Of a stretch of 64,000 nucleotides of DNA, positions 50,313 to 59,494 are shown in pieces. The position numbers were made by a program, and so were the translations under genes. Numbering within the stretch: position 1 is the first letter of the stretch; each line of letters starts with the position of its first letter. Source of the stretch: ATM1 sp003577165. GTDB lineage: Bacteria; Armatimonadota; Fimbriimonadia; Fimbriimonadales; ATM1. The stretch spans positions 174,297-238,296 of the forward strand of contig SZPM01000002.1 of NCBI GenBank assembly GCA_030263715.1, given 5' to 3'. A model generated the notes under the pieces. It saw only the letters and a program-made list of their open reading frames with translations. It was not told where the DNA came from and ran no database searches.

Positions 50313-51988
50313 GAAAAAGAGCATTCGCATCGGTCTTAGTGATTGCGGCGATGTTCATCGTCACGCTGCTTCTGCTCGGACTTGCGGGCCTCGCCAGCAA
50401 CAGCCTCGGTCGAGCCGACAAGGAGAACCGGGCACTCGTAAGCTTCCAAGGAGCGCAAGCTGCGCTCGACTATGCGATTTCACTCGCCTATCAGTCCGCG
50501 ATGTTGAACGACGGAGCGTTCCAGTCTCATGAGTATGAACTCACGGACGAACTCCAAGATATCGCGCCGGATTGCGTGGCATCGGCCACCGTTTCCCCAG
50601 CCTCAGATGCCTCCTATGCGTGGATCACAAGCGAAGTGTCGTATCGCGGCAAGACGACCAGCGTGCGAGCCTACGTTAGCACGAAGAACGTTTCCATTTG
50701 GAACAACGCAGTATTCGCTGGCACGGGCGCAAGCGGCCGCACCATTAACGGCAACGTGGACATTCGCGGTTCGATGCACTGCCTCGGCGATGGCGAGCCC
50801 TACTCTGACCTGAACGGAAACGGCAAGTGGGATGCAGCCGAACTATTCACCGACTCGAACAAGAATGGAGTTTGGGACCCTGGCGAGGCGTTCTCCGACA
50901 CAAATGGCGACGGGGTCTGGAACTCGGCTGAACCCTATAACGACACGAACTTCAACGGGATGTACGACCCACCTCTGACGACCACGGACTTGAACTCCAG
51001 CTTTGGCGGAAAAGCGTACGTTGGCAACAACTACTATGGAATGCCGGCCGAACTCCGCAGCCTCATTCCACCTCCCCCTGCGCCCGCTGGAATCGAGCAA
51101 CTCGGGACTGAGGTAAGAGTGAAGCATGGAATGATCGGCCTTTCCGGAACGGCCACGATTGGTACCAGTGATATCCTCGGCGGAGGCGCCTACAAGAGTA
51201 CTGTGGACGGCACCTTCGTGAACGACGGCTGGACGGGCAACCAAGGCGCATCTAGCGTGTTCAGCGACAACGGAACGAACCACCAGTACGACCTTGGGCA
51301 CCTCAATCTGGCGTTTCCGCTCATTAGCGGCATTGGCGCGCCAGAGTATGTGGATTCTGGCGGAACGCACTGGACAAATCAGCGGCTGTTTCTCGATAAC
51401 CGCGCGCTTACGATTCCCATCAACACGATCACGGCAAACACTCCGGCCTTCTCCTACGGGCCGGATGCCTATGGCAATCGCATCAGCTTCACGCCACAGG
51501 TAAAGGTTGGTGGCACCATCGTTACGCCTGCGACTCTCAATATTAGCGGCGTCGTTCGTGTGGTGGGCAACCTGACGCTCGGTTCATCGAAAGAGATGAT
51601 CCGCTACATTGGAAGTGGCACGATGTTCGCAACGAACGACATCGACATCCACGCAAGCCTGCTCCCGAAGACTGGCTTTACCTTCCCAACGACCACACGC
51701 CTCGGACTGATCGCGCAGAGAAACATGTATCTTGCTACGGGCGGAGGCGACGCGCAGCTCGCGATGGCGGGGGCGTTCTACGCCCAAGGAACGATCGTCA
51801 GCGCAAAGCAGAATCAGATCCTCGGCACGTTCGTCGCGAACTTCTACGACATGGGCACGAACGTCCCAAACATCTACCAAGTGCCCGCGCTGGTCAACAA
51901 CATGCCGCCAGCAATGCCAGGTGACAAGGACTACTTCACCCTTCGCGTCCGCACTTGGCGCGAGCGAAAGGTCGTAGGTACGGAATAA
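50309..51988 (+). CDS. PilX-like protein with EF-hand-like repeats
   Basis: The 559-residue protein has an N-terminal prepilin-like hydrophobic helix (FASVLVIAAMFIVTLLLLGLAGLAS). Residues 167-220 hold four tandem 15-residue repeats of the form D-x-N-x-N/D-G-x-W/Y-D/N, each like a dockerin/EF-hand calcium loop. The remaining 300 residues are beta-rich (polymer-like). The start overlaps the previous stop by four bases (ATGA). It may be a calcium-stabilised minor pilin or surface structure component. Confidence 0.7.
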   Translation: MRKRAFASVLVIAAMFIVTLLLLGLAGLASNSLGRADKENRALVSFQGAQAALDYAISLAYQSAMLNDGAFQSHEYELTDELQDIAPDCVASATVSPASDASYAWITSEVSYRGKTTSVRAYVSTKNVSIWNNAVFAGTGASGRTINGNVDIRGSMHCLGDGEPYSDLNGNGKWDAAELFTDSNKNGVWDPGEAFSDTNGDGVWNSAEPYNDTNFNGMYDPPLTTTDLNSSFGGKAYVGNNYYGMPAELRSLIPPPPAPAGIEQLGTEVRVKHGMIGLSGTATIGTSDILGGGAYKSTVDGTFVNDGWTGNQGASSVFSDNGTNHQYDLGHLNLAFPLISGIGAPEYVDSGGTHWTNQRLFLDNRALTIPINTITANTPAFSYGPDAYGNRISFTPQVKVGGTIVTPATLNISGVVRVVGNLTLGSSKEMIRYIGSGTMFATNDIDIHASLLPKTGFTFPTTTRLGLIAQRNMYLATGGGDAQLAMAGAFYAQGTIVSAKQNQILGTFVANFYDMGTNVPNIYQVPALVNNMPPAMPGDKDYFTLRVRTWRERKVVGTE

Positions 51989-52107
51989 TCCTGCCCATCC
52001 TCTGATCAGGCCCGGTGTGCCGTGGGTGCGCCGGGCCTGAGTCCCTTTGGAGGCACGGCGAGTGCGACCCTCGCTGCACAATGCCTGCAATAATCGGCTT
52101 CAAGAAG

Positions 52108-53823
52108 ATGAAGAGTACAGGCAGAACCATAATCCTTGCTGCTGCGGCCGCTGCTCTGTCCCTCGCCGCCGGGCAGATCTCGCTTCCGAAGCCCAAGATT
52201 CCCGGTATCCCAGGGCTAGATTCGCTGCTCAAGGAAGACCCCCCTATCACCACATCCCTCAAGGATGCCGTTACGGAGGTACCATTCCTCGACGAATTCA
52301 ACCCCCGATCCGCCGTCCCTTTGACGGTCTTGGCTCGAAGCAACGACGGCAGGTTCGACGTCTTTCCAGGGGTTTTTTCCTTCGAAGCGCAAAGTTACTG
52401 CATGCATGCGGGAACCCATGGCCCTGGGAGCGGCGAGGGGTACCTGTTCGCCCCGCTCAAGGGTCCACGTGCCGGCGTCATCCAGGGCATCCTCCGGAGA
52501 TCGGTCGCCCACCCGGAGATCGCCCAAAGCGACGTGCAAAGGCTCATCTGGGCAATCCTCGCCCGAACGAAGCCAAGCAAACTTTCCTCCAAAGACCGCG
52601 ATATCGCGTCACAGCTCATCAGCGAACAGGATCTGCGATCACTTGAAGGCAGTGGGTGGGATGTCCTGAAGGACAATGCTTCCTCCAGCCCATTCCTGAG
52701 TCTTCCAGCCCCGCTGCGGCAGATCATGGAAGCCGAGAATCGGCTGCGTTCGATGTTCTATTCGGCATCTGCGCCGTTCGACGAACTGGAAAGGATCGCG
52801 GTGTTGACCGGTGAATATCAGCCGCGCAAGGATGACAGGCCAGTACCAAAGGGTAGATGGTCTTACCACCCCGATGGTTACTTCGTTCGCTTCGTTCCCC
52901 ACGGGTACTCACACACCACTCAGCACACCTATTTTCCAGAAGACTTCGATTTCGAGTCTGCGGAAAAATTGTCCGTATCTTCCGTCACGAATGCCTCCGG
53001 CATGAAGCTGGCAATTCACGAAGGACAACTCATCTACTCACAGGCGGGGGCCGAAGTCGGCAGAGTTGCCTTCCAACCTTCCAGGTCCGCGAGCGACAAA
53101 CGAAAGTCCGAATTCAATGCTCTCTTGAAGAAGATCAAAGCGAAAGGGAGTGCCGACTCCCTCGCGGCGATCGCAGACATGGTGGACGCGCTCGCACCTG
53201 TGACAGACCTCTGGGGTGACGACGCGCGTGAACTCGCGTACCAGGCATGGATGTCCGCTTTCGATGGACTGGCGAACGCAAGGGCTGCTGAGTGGTTCGC
53301 CATGGTGGCCGGATCCCAATCCCAAAAACAGACCTACGACCCTTCGAGTTCCGTTGCAACGCCAGGAGAGACGGGACGCCAAAGACTCGCTCAATCCTCT
53401 CGATGCAAACATGAAGGAAGTGGCGATGGCGAATCGGGAGACGGCGGGGAACTGAAGAAGGCCGTCATCGACGCGATGCGCGCCAAAGGTTATGATGTCG
53501 GACCGGACAACGTGTACGTTTACGACCAGAGAGACAGCAAGGGACTTCTTCGCTTCGTCGTCCGGATGAGTCGCGACAACAAACCTCTCCCCACAGGCGA
53601 GTGCATCAACGAGAGAATTGCCGCAGGCGAGGTCCCGCCAGGATCGCTCGAAGGCGCGAAGGAGATGCTGTTCGGATCGGTTCAGTTCGCCGGCACCATG
53701 AAGCGCGTAGCCGTGCGGTCGGTGGATGTCGAAACAGGCGTGATTACCGGCGCGGGCAAAGGCGACGGATCGGGAATCTACCCCGCGACGAACAACGCCT
53801 TTCAAAACTATCGCCGCTGGTGA
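52108..53823 (+). CDS. Hypothetical exported protein
   Basis: The roughly 571-residue protein has a signal peptide (STGRTIILAAAAAALSLAAG) and no recognised domain; the middle part is Ser-rich with a Gly-Ser-rich low-complexity linker around 53400-53440. I chose ATG 52108 at the signal start over ATG 52081. It follows the pseudopilin operon by about 120 bases on the same strand and may be part of the same surface system. Confidence 0.5.
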   Translation: MKSTGRTIILAAAAAALSLAAGQISLPKPKIPGIPGLDSLLKEDPPITTSLKDAVTEVPFLDEFNPRSAVPLTVLARSNDGRFDVFPGVFSFEAQSYCMHAGTHGPGSGEGYLFAPLKGPRAGVIQGILRRSVAHPEIAQSDVQRLIWAILARTKPSKLSSKDRDIASQLISEQDLRSLEGSGWDVLKDNASSSPFLSLPAPLRQIMEAENRLRSMFYSASAPFDELERIAVLTGEYQPRKDDRPVPKGRWSYHPDGYFVRFVPHGYSHTTQHTYFPEDFDFESAEKLSVSSVTNASGMKLAIHEGQLIYSQAGAEVGRVAFQPSRSASDKRKSEFNALLKKIKAKGSADSLAAIADMVDALAPVTDLWGDDARELAYQAWMSAFDGLANARAAEWFAMVAGSQSQKQTYDPSSSVATPGETGRQRLAQSSRCKHEGSGDGESGDGGELKKAVIDAMRAKGYDVGPDNVYVYDQRDSKGLLRFVVRMSRDNKPLPTGECINERIAAGEVPPGSLEGAKEMLFGSVQFAGTMKRVAVRSVDVETGVITGAGKGDGSGIYPATNNAFQNYRRW

Positions 53824-53841
53824 TTCGCGAACGGTGCGTCC

Positions 53842-54444
53842 CTACTGAACGGTTACATTGAGCTCAGCTTCGCGTCCGAGCACGCGAACTCTGATCTTTC
53901 CGGTGCCGGGCACAGACGCAATGAATTGATTGCCTGCGCCGAGAGAGCCAATTCCGCCGTCTACCCAAATGCTCGGAATGAGCGACTGCACGTTTTGCCC
54001 ACTAACGCGGACAACGAAGGGTGTTCGCGATCCGGGTGCAACGACCGTCCCGCTCGGCATGGAGATCTCGAGCGACTCCACCACCGCGACGATGTTGCGA
54101 TCATTTACGCCGACGTTTGCAATCATGCGCTGCTCTGCGCCGAAGTAGATGCGAAGCGATTCCCTTTCGAGTTGGGGGTCCATCGGTTCGACGGTCAGCG
54201 TCGCTCCGCCAACGGGCAACTCGTCAAACTTGAAAATGCCTCCCGAATTCGTCACAGTCGTTCGGCGCACTCCGGAGTCAGTTTCAATGGTAACCGCTGC
54301 CTCTGCGCTCCTCCGTGAAATGACGCGCCCGACGGGGATGTTTCCTTCCCCAAACCGGTCCCGCTGCGTATCGTAGCCGCCGCAGCCCACGACCAGCGCG
54401 GTCGCAGCCACGCCCAACACACCTGTCCAAAAGTTCTTCTTCAT
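53842..54444 (-). CDS. Lipoprotein with carboxypeptidase-regulatory-like domain
   Basis: The 200-residue lipoprotein has a lipobox (LVVGC), then a beta-rich domain with the ETDSGVRRTTVTNSGGIFKFDELPVGG pattern of a CarboxypepD_reg-like fold and a second Ig-like domain. ATG 54444 starts the signal. It lies 25 bases after the XRE-TPR regulator gene and is probably co-transcribed. Function unknown. Confidence 0.6.
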   Translation of the reverse strand: MKKNFWTGVLGVAATALVVGCGGYDTQRDRFGEGNIPVGRVISRRSAEAAVTIETDSGVRRTTVTNSGGIFKFDELPVGGATLTVEPMDPQLERESLRIYFGAEQRMIANVGVNDRNIVAVVESLEISMPSGTVVAPGSRTPFVVRVSGQNVQSLIPSIWVDGGIGSLGAGNQFIASVPGTGKIRVRVLGREAELNVTVQ

Positions 54445-54469
54445 TGCCGCCACAAGTGTCATCCTCAAC

Positions 54470-56050
54470 TTAAGAGTCCGAATGTGCGGGGGCGATTCCC
54501 GCACCCTCCATGATTTCCGCCGTCAAGCGCTTTTCCGACTCGATCTCCGCAGAGACGCGGCTCCTCCGCGCCTCCAGCGACTCTCGCGCCTTCCCGGCGA
54601 ACACCGCGATCGCCTCACCACACAAATCTGCTTCCAATGGTTTCAAGCCTTCCGCCTCCGCGATTGCGATGGCCTCGTCATATCGGGCTTGGGCGCGGCT
54701 CAGGTCCCTAATTGCTTCGGCAGATCGCGCCGCGCTCCACAGAGCCAGCACCATACCCTCTCCTAATTCCGCGGATCGACACTCGCTCAGCGCCTGCTCT
54801 GCTGAGCACTCCGCGCTGTCCACATCCCCCAATCGGGCCGAAGCCAAAGCGTGGAGGCTCTGCGCGATTGTAGCCACGACCGGATAGTCGTGCGATGCTG
54901 CAAACGCAGAAGCCTGAACAGAGTAGTCCCGCGCCTGCTCGTTGTCGCCTCGCGCGAGCGCGATCTCGGCCAGTTGAATCAGGCCCGCCGCCTCCGACCG
55001 TCTGTATTGGTTTCTCGTCGCAGTGCCGAGCGCCTGCGAAGTAATCGCTCGCGCCTCGACGATCCTTCCCATCCTCCAAAGTAACCGCGCATACACGAGC
55101 CTTGCTAAGGTTCGACGCGCATCATCCTGCGCACCGAAGGCGATGTCGAGCGCACGGCTGATTCGACAAAACGCAGCCCTATACTTACCAGTAGAGAGAC
55201 AAGCAAGGCTCGACTGGATGAAAAGCTCGATGACCTGGTCGTGAAGCCGATTGGCCATTGCGGCCTTCAGCGCCTCGTCGCAGGCCGGAAGCGCCGCCTT
55301 CCAAGAGCCGCGCGCCGCGTGCAGGCTCGCTCGATTTGCAAGCACGTATGCCTTCGCAACTGCCGGCAGGCCGGGCTGCTCCGCAATTGCGTCGAGAAGG
55401 CGGGCGGCTTCGGGAAGGTCGCCGACGCGCTCTGCCAAAGCGGCAAGTGACACTTCCCCGCGCCACCGATCTTCCGGCGACGAAAAGTCTCGCGAGTGTT
55501 CGAAACTCGACTCCGCCTTGTCGAGCTGCCCCAAGTTGATGTAGCAATAGCCGAGCGACTGCGAGCATCTCGCAGCCTTCTCCTTCCAGCCCAGCTTTTC
55601 GAAGAGTTCCCTCGCCTGCTCGAGTTGATGCGCAGCAGCGACGTAATCGCCTTGAAGCAGAAGCGCGTTGCCGGCCCTCTTTTGCAACTCTGCGAGGTGC
55701 CCATCATCCTTGCGAGAGCGGCTAACGCCGATCAACGTGACTGCCAGCTCCGATGCCCTCTGCGGGTTCGGCGGCTCCAACAGCGCATTAAGAAGTTCGA
55801 TCGACGCCTCGCCGTCCAGCCTGTCCGCGATGGTGCCGGTGAGCGCAGACCGGAAGTACTCGACCGGCTTGCCGGTTATGCGGGCGATCTGAGCGAGACG
55901 GCTTTCAGAAATGCGCAGCTGCCCGGACGCATAAGCGTAAATCGTGGGTCGAGACACTCCAAGCTTCTCGCTGAGTTCTTTGAGGGTCAACCCCGCTTCA
56001 TTCGCTGCCTGGCGAATCAAACGCCCAACCTCTGCTTGAAGGGTCTTCAT
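54470..56050 (-). CDS. XRE-family regulator with TPR domain
   Basis: The 526-residue protein has a Cro/C1-type helix-turn-helix (LTLKELSEKLGVSRPTIYAYASG, about 21-43) followed by about ten TPR-like helical repeats over the rest. This is the architecture of peptide-sensing or intracellular-signal-sensing regulators. The ATG at 56050 has AGGGAG upstream. It precedes the exported lipoprotein gene and follows the metal ABC permease gene by 127 bases. Confidence 0.75.
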   Translation of the reverse strand: MKTLQAEVGRLIRQAANEAGLTLKELSEKLGVSRPTIYAYASGQLRISESRLAQIARITGKPVEYFRSALTGTIADRLDGEASIELLNALLEPPNPQRASELAVTLIGVSRSRKDDGHLAELQKRAGNALLLQGDYVAAAHQLEQARELFEKLGWKEKAARCSQSLGYCYINLGQLDKAESSFEHSRDFSSPEDRWRGEVSLAALAERVGDLPEAARLLDAIAEQPGLPAVAKAYVLANRASLHAARGSWKAALPACDEALKAAMANRLHDQVIELFIQSSLACLSTGKYRAAFCRISRALDIAFGAQDDARRTLARLVYARLLWRMGRIVEARAITSQALGTATRNQYRRSEAAGLIQLAEIALARGDNEQARDYSVQASAFAASHDYPVVATIAQSLHALASARLGDVDSAECSAEQALSECRSAELGEGMVLALWSAARSAEAIRDLSRAQARYDEAIAIAEAEGLKPLEADLCGEAIAVFAGKARESLEARRSRVSAEIESEKRLTAEIMEGAGIAPAHSDS

Positions 56051-56177
56051 GCGCTCCCTTGTGTACCTCCTCGCTCTTATCTTATCCGTTTCCGGTCGGA
56101 ATCCCTGCTTCAAGGGCGCCCACAGCCGCTCGTCTCTGCGACCGTCACTCGCTCGACCCCAGAGACGAAGCCCCGGC

Positions 56178-57032
56178 CTAGTTCGATCCTGTCTCTCCCG
56201 CGCCAGTGGGAAGGAGCAGTCGCGCACAATAGCTCGCCGCCGTGACTCCGCCAAAGACGAGGACGATAGACGCTCCCGGCGGCCAACCTCCGAGGCTGTC
56301 GTCCGCACGCAGAGACAGATACAGGCCTCCGATGGAAGCCACCCAACTGAGCGGAAGAGCCACAAGAGCAGACTTCAGCATGCTGCCCGTCCACATTAAG
56401 GCAACTACTGCGGGCATGACCAGCCACGTGAATACAACCAGCACACCGGCGATGCGAACGGAAGACGCGACCACAAATCCGAGCATTGCGTAGAACAGGA
56501 AGTCGAGCACGACGCCCGCCGCGCCCTTCGGCGCGCTCTCTTCATTCAATGAGATTCGCGTGATCGGTTTCCATAGAACAAGCAGCGCGGCCACGATGAT
56601 CCCATATGCGATCGCCGTGTGCTCGACCTGGTCCATTTGCACGAGCAGAATCTGGCCGTCCAAGATGGATTTGAGCAGTTCTTGTCCGTGATCTGCGTAC
56701 TGCAGAAGGATGATGCTGCCCGCAGACGCGACGACGAACACGATTCCGATCATTGCCTCGTGCGGGACGCGCCCTAGACGAAACCGCGAGAGCGATATCA
56801 GCAGAGCACCGATCAGAGCGGCGCCGACAGATGTCCAGTAAGCCTGCGGAGATTCAGGCTCAAATCCCCTCGTAATCGCGAACGCCATTCCCAGCGCGGC
56901 GACCTGCGCGACCGCAAGATCAATGAAGATCACGCCTCGGCGAACGATGTGGAGTCCGAACAGGCCGTGCACAGGCGACATGCAAAGAGCAGCCAACGCG
57001 GCCGGCTTCAGAAACTCCCACTGATCACCCAC
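56178..57032 (-). CDS. Metal ABC transporter permease (ZnuB/TroC-like)
   Basis: The 284-residue ABC-3 family permease has about eight transmembrane helices and a FIDLAVAQVAALGMAFA cytosolic loop typical of the family. The start is GTG at 57032, three bases after the binding-protein gene stop. It should carry zinc, manganese or iron inward with a partner ATPase, which I do not find in this window. Confidence 0.85.
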   Translation of the reverse strand: MGDQWEFLKPAALAALCMSPVHGLFGLHIVRRGVIFIDLAVAQVAALGMAFAITRGFEPESPQAYWTSVGAALIGALLISLSRFRLGRVPHEAMIGIVFVVASAGSIILLQYADHGQELLKSILDGQILLVQMDQVEHTAIAYGIIVAALLVLWKPITRISLNEESAPKGAAGVVLDFLFYAMLGFVVASSVRIAGVLVVFTWLVMPAVVALMWTGSMLKSALVALPLSWVASIGGLYLSLRADDSLGGWPPGASIVLVFGGVTAASYCARLLLPTGAGETGSN

Positions 57033-57035
57033 GAA

Positions 57036-58052
57036 TTACCCCCGAAGCGCCGCCGCGACCCGATTGACGAGAACATCCATCCACGAGAAGTAGTCTTTCG
57101 CAGCCGGGTCGTGCCCCACGCCCAAGGGGACGATCACGACCTTCGCGCCGACGCGGCTCGCGACGCTTTTGGCGGCCTGCGTTGGATAGAACGATTCCTG
57201 AAGAATGATCCTGACGCCGCTCGTTTTTGCGCTGTTCACGAGCGACGATAAGTGACCAGGAGTGGGGGGGATTCCCGGCTTGGGTTCGAGTTCTCCGACC
57301 AACTTGATGTTGAACCGGTTGAGAAAGTGACTGAAGCTGCGGTGGTAGGTGATGACCGCGCCCCCCCGAAGCGGCTCCATCTTTGCGGCCCACCCCGCGA
57401 GCGACCCGGAAAGGCCGGCGGCGCGCAGCTGCGTGTTGAGTTCGCCGGCGCGCTCCCAGGCCCACAGCTTCGCCGCGCCCACCTTTGCGACGAGGGAGGA
57501 TCCGAACATCTCTTCGTCCAGCCTCTGCTTGAACGCGGACGCGTTGGCGCGGTACTTGGCGGCGTTCTGCGCGTCGATGGAGGCCAACTTCTCGGCGATG
57601 TTATCCGCCATGACACGCACATTCCACGGGTCGAGCCAGACGTGCGGGTTGCCGTGCGGATGGATGTCCCCCTGCGCGCGAGACACAGCGCCCGTGGGCT
57701 TCTCGAGCACGATGCAGCCCGCCGAAGCGTACAGATGCCTTGCCCCCCCCGGTCTCGCGGAGGAGTTGCCGCTGCCGTCGATGACCGCCCGTTCCCATGC
57801 GATCTCGAGGTCGAGACCCACGGCGATGAAGAGGTCGGCGCTCCTCACCTTCGCCATGAAACTCGGTTTCGCGTCTATGAAGTGGGCGTCCCTCGCACCC
57901 GTCACCAACGAAGTGACCTTCACCAACGATCCTCCCACGTATTGAGCGATCGAGCGCAAGTCCTCCGTCGTCGTGACGATGTTCAGCGCGCTCGCCGCAG
58001 CGCTAACGGCGACTGTAAAGAGCGTAAGAACGGATCGAAACCTAAAGGCCAC
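57036..58052 (-). CDS. Metal-binding ABC substrate-binding protein (ZnuA/TroA-like)
   Basis: The 338-residue exported protein has a signal (VLTLFTVAVSAAASAL) and the metal-site His pattern of cluster A-I binding proteins: DAHFIDAKPS, GNPHVWLDP and TYHRSFSHF. It lacks a long His-rich loop, so it may bind Mn or Fe rather than Zn. The start is GTG at 58052, with AGGAG eight bases upstream; the frame extending to 58172 lacks a better start. Part of the metal-uptake operon. Confidence 0.85.
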   Translation of the reverse strand: MAFRFRSVLTLFTVAVSAAASALNIVTTTEDLRSIAQYVGGSLVKVTSLVTGARDAHFIDAKPSFMAKVRSADLFIAVGLDLEIAWERAVIDGSGNSSARPGGARHLYASAGCIVLEKPTGAVSRAQGDIHPHGNPHVWLDPWNVRVMADNIAEKLASIDAQNAAKYRANASAFKQRLDEEMFGSSLVAKVGAAKLWAWERAGELNTQLRAAGLSGSLAGWAAKMEPLRGGAVITYHRSFSHFLNRFNIKLVGELEPKPGIPPTPGHLSSLVNSAKTSGVRIILQESFYPTQAAKSVASRVGAKVVIVPLGVGHDPAAKDYFSWMDVLVNRVAAALRG

Positions 58053-58063
58053 TCGTTGCTCTC

Positions 58064-59122
58064 CTAATACTTGTGCGCAGGGTGCGCGCCGATCAGCCAC
58101 TGGAATTGGAGGGTGAACAGGGTGCGATCTTCGGCAGAATCCATCGAGATTCTCTGCCATTCCGCGCGCCACAGCTGGAACTCCGTAATCCGAAACGTCA
58201 GACCGAGCGAAAGAGCCGTCAGTTGTTCATCCGCTCCTGGAATGTCGACGAAGTCGTACTGACCTGTCAGAAACCACCGCGGCATCACCTCGTAGGTCGT
58301 TGTGATGAATCCACCCATTCCGTCACCGGCGCCGTCAGTGTCGTACCAATAGGCCTCCGCCTCGACGGATGCGAAGCGGCCTTTCTGACCCGGCTGCCAC
58401 TTCATCGTGTAGTCCACTCCGAAAAACGTCGCGTCCCCCCCCGCAGCGGACGGCCCCGTGCCGACCGTTGCCCCAAGTTGCGCGGAGAGGTCCTCCGTGT
58501 AATCGAAGAAGGTCCTTCCGCGGCCGACGACAACGGGCTTTCGAAATCCGGATTCACCAAAGAGCGGGCCTTCTTCCGGTTGCAGCGCTTCGACGGTGAA
58601 CTCAATGAACCGATCCGTCGGCGCGAGATAACTCAGAGAGAGGCCGGGGCCTCGCAAGCCTTCTTCACCGAAGATCTCCTTAACCGCAAACGGGTATTCG
58701 AGAGTCCAGAGTTGGTCGCGGTGGTTTCGATTGACTCTGCCGATCGCGCCGGCGATGATTCCGGCCTTGCCGGTGAATCCGCCGCCCAAGTTCGTGTATC
58801 GGCCGAACGCCTCCTCGACGTCCACTTTCGTTTCGTGGCCCTCCGCGTCTCCTTCCTCTTCGAACTCGTTTTCGAGAGCGATGTACGCTTCCACGCGCAA
58901 GAAGGGATCGGCGTCGGCGGCAAGTCCTAACTCGAGTTCACGGAAGATCGCTTTCTCACCTTCGGCCCCGAAGGAGTCCCGGGCGCGGAGTTGGAAATCA
59001 CCGACCAGGGAGATCTGTGGGTTGAACGTGTTGGGGTTCGGGTCCTGGGTCGAGCCGGCTCCGAAGGGAGCGGAGAGGATGGATGCGATGGCGTGGGCGA
59101 GTCCAATCGAATGCAGCGTCAT
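58064..59122 (-). CDS. Outer-membrane beta-barrel of the metal-uptake operon
   Basis: The 352-residue protein has a signal-like N-terminus (GLAHAIASILSAPFG) and many amphipathic beta strands ending in a C-terminal barrel signature (FQWLIGAHPAHKY). It is the first gene of the operon with the binding protein and permease, 12 bases before the next start. It probably forms an outer-membrane pore for the metal or its chelate, indicating a diderm envelope. Confidence 0.7.
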   Translation of the reverse strand: MTLHSIGLAHAIASILSAPFGAGSTQDPNPNTFNPQISLVGDFQLRARDSFGAEGEKAIFRELELGLAADADPFLRVEAYIALENEFEEEGDAEGHETKVDVEEAFGRYTNLGGGFTGKAGIIAGAIGRVNRNHRDQLWTLEYPFAVKEIFGEEGLRGPGLSLSYLAPTDRFIEFTVEALQPEEGPLFGESGFRKPVVVGRGRTFFDYTEDLSAQLGATVGTGPSAAGGDATFFGVDYTMKWQPGQKGRFASVEAEAYWYDTDGAGDGMGGFITTTYEVMPRWFLTGQYDFVDIPGADEQLTALSLGLTFRITEFQLWRAEWQRISMDSAEDRTLFTLQFQWLIGAHPAHKY

Positions 59123-59152
59123 GGGTCTTCCTCGTTTCGGGGCGGATTATGA

Positions 59153-59178
59153 GCAATATTGCCACTATATTGCAATAA
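59153..59178 (-). promoter_or_regulatory. Candidate metalloregulator operator overlapping the promoter
   Basis: Two palindromes, GCAATATTGC at 59153-59162 and TATTGCAATA at 59168-59177, lie 30-55 bases upstream of the beta-barrel start. On the minus strand they overlap a TATAGT that would serve as -10. GCAATAT recurs 11 bases apart. This would suit a Zur- or MntR-type repressor; the regulator is inferred. Confidence 0.45.
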
Positions 59179-59239
59179 GCAGTCGGCCTGCAACCCCGGC
59201 GGGCGAACTCCCGTACCCCCGATGAGGTCTGAATAGAGA

Positions 59240-59494
59240 ATGGATTTCATCTGGTTCATCATCGTTGGCCTGGTCGCCGGGACCTTGGCGAAGTTGCTCG
59301 TCCCAGGCAGCAAATCCGAACCCCAGGGCTGGTTCCTGACCATCCTCCTGGGCATGGCAGGCGCGCTGCTGTTCGGCTTCGCGGCCAACTTGGTCCTCGG
59401 CTGGAACGTGAACGGGAACCTACTCGGCACGATCCTCTCCGCAACCATCGGCTCGGCGCTCCTCATCTTGATCCTTAGAGCCGTGAAGCGCTAG
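59240..59494 (+). CDS. GlsB/YeaQ/YmgE-family membrane protein
   Basis: The 84-residue protein has three hydrophobic segments with the family motifs WFIIVGLVAGTLAKLLVPG and LLGMAGALLFGFAANL. Family members are stress-related small membrane proteins of uncertain role. Its last four bases overlap the convergent dehydrogenase gene. Confidence 0.85.
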   Translation: MDFIWFIIVGLVAGTLAKLLVPGSKSEPQGWFLTILLGMAGALLFGFAANLVLGWNVNGNLLGTILSATIGSALLILILRAVKR

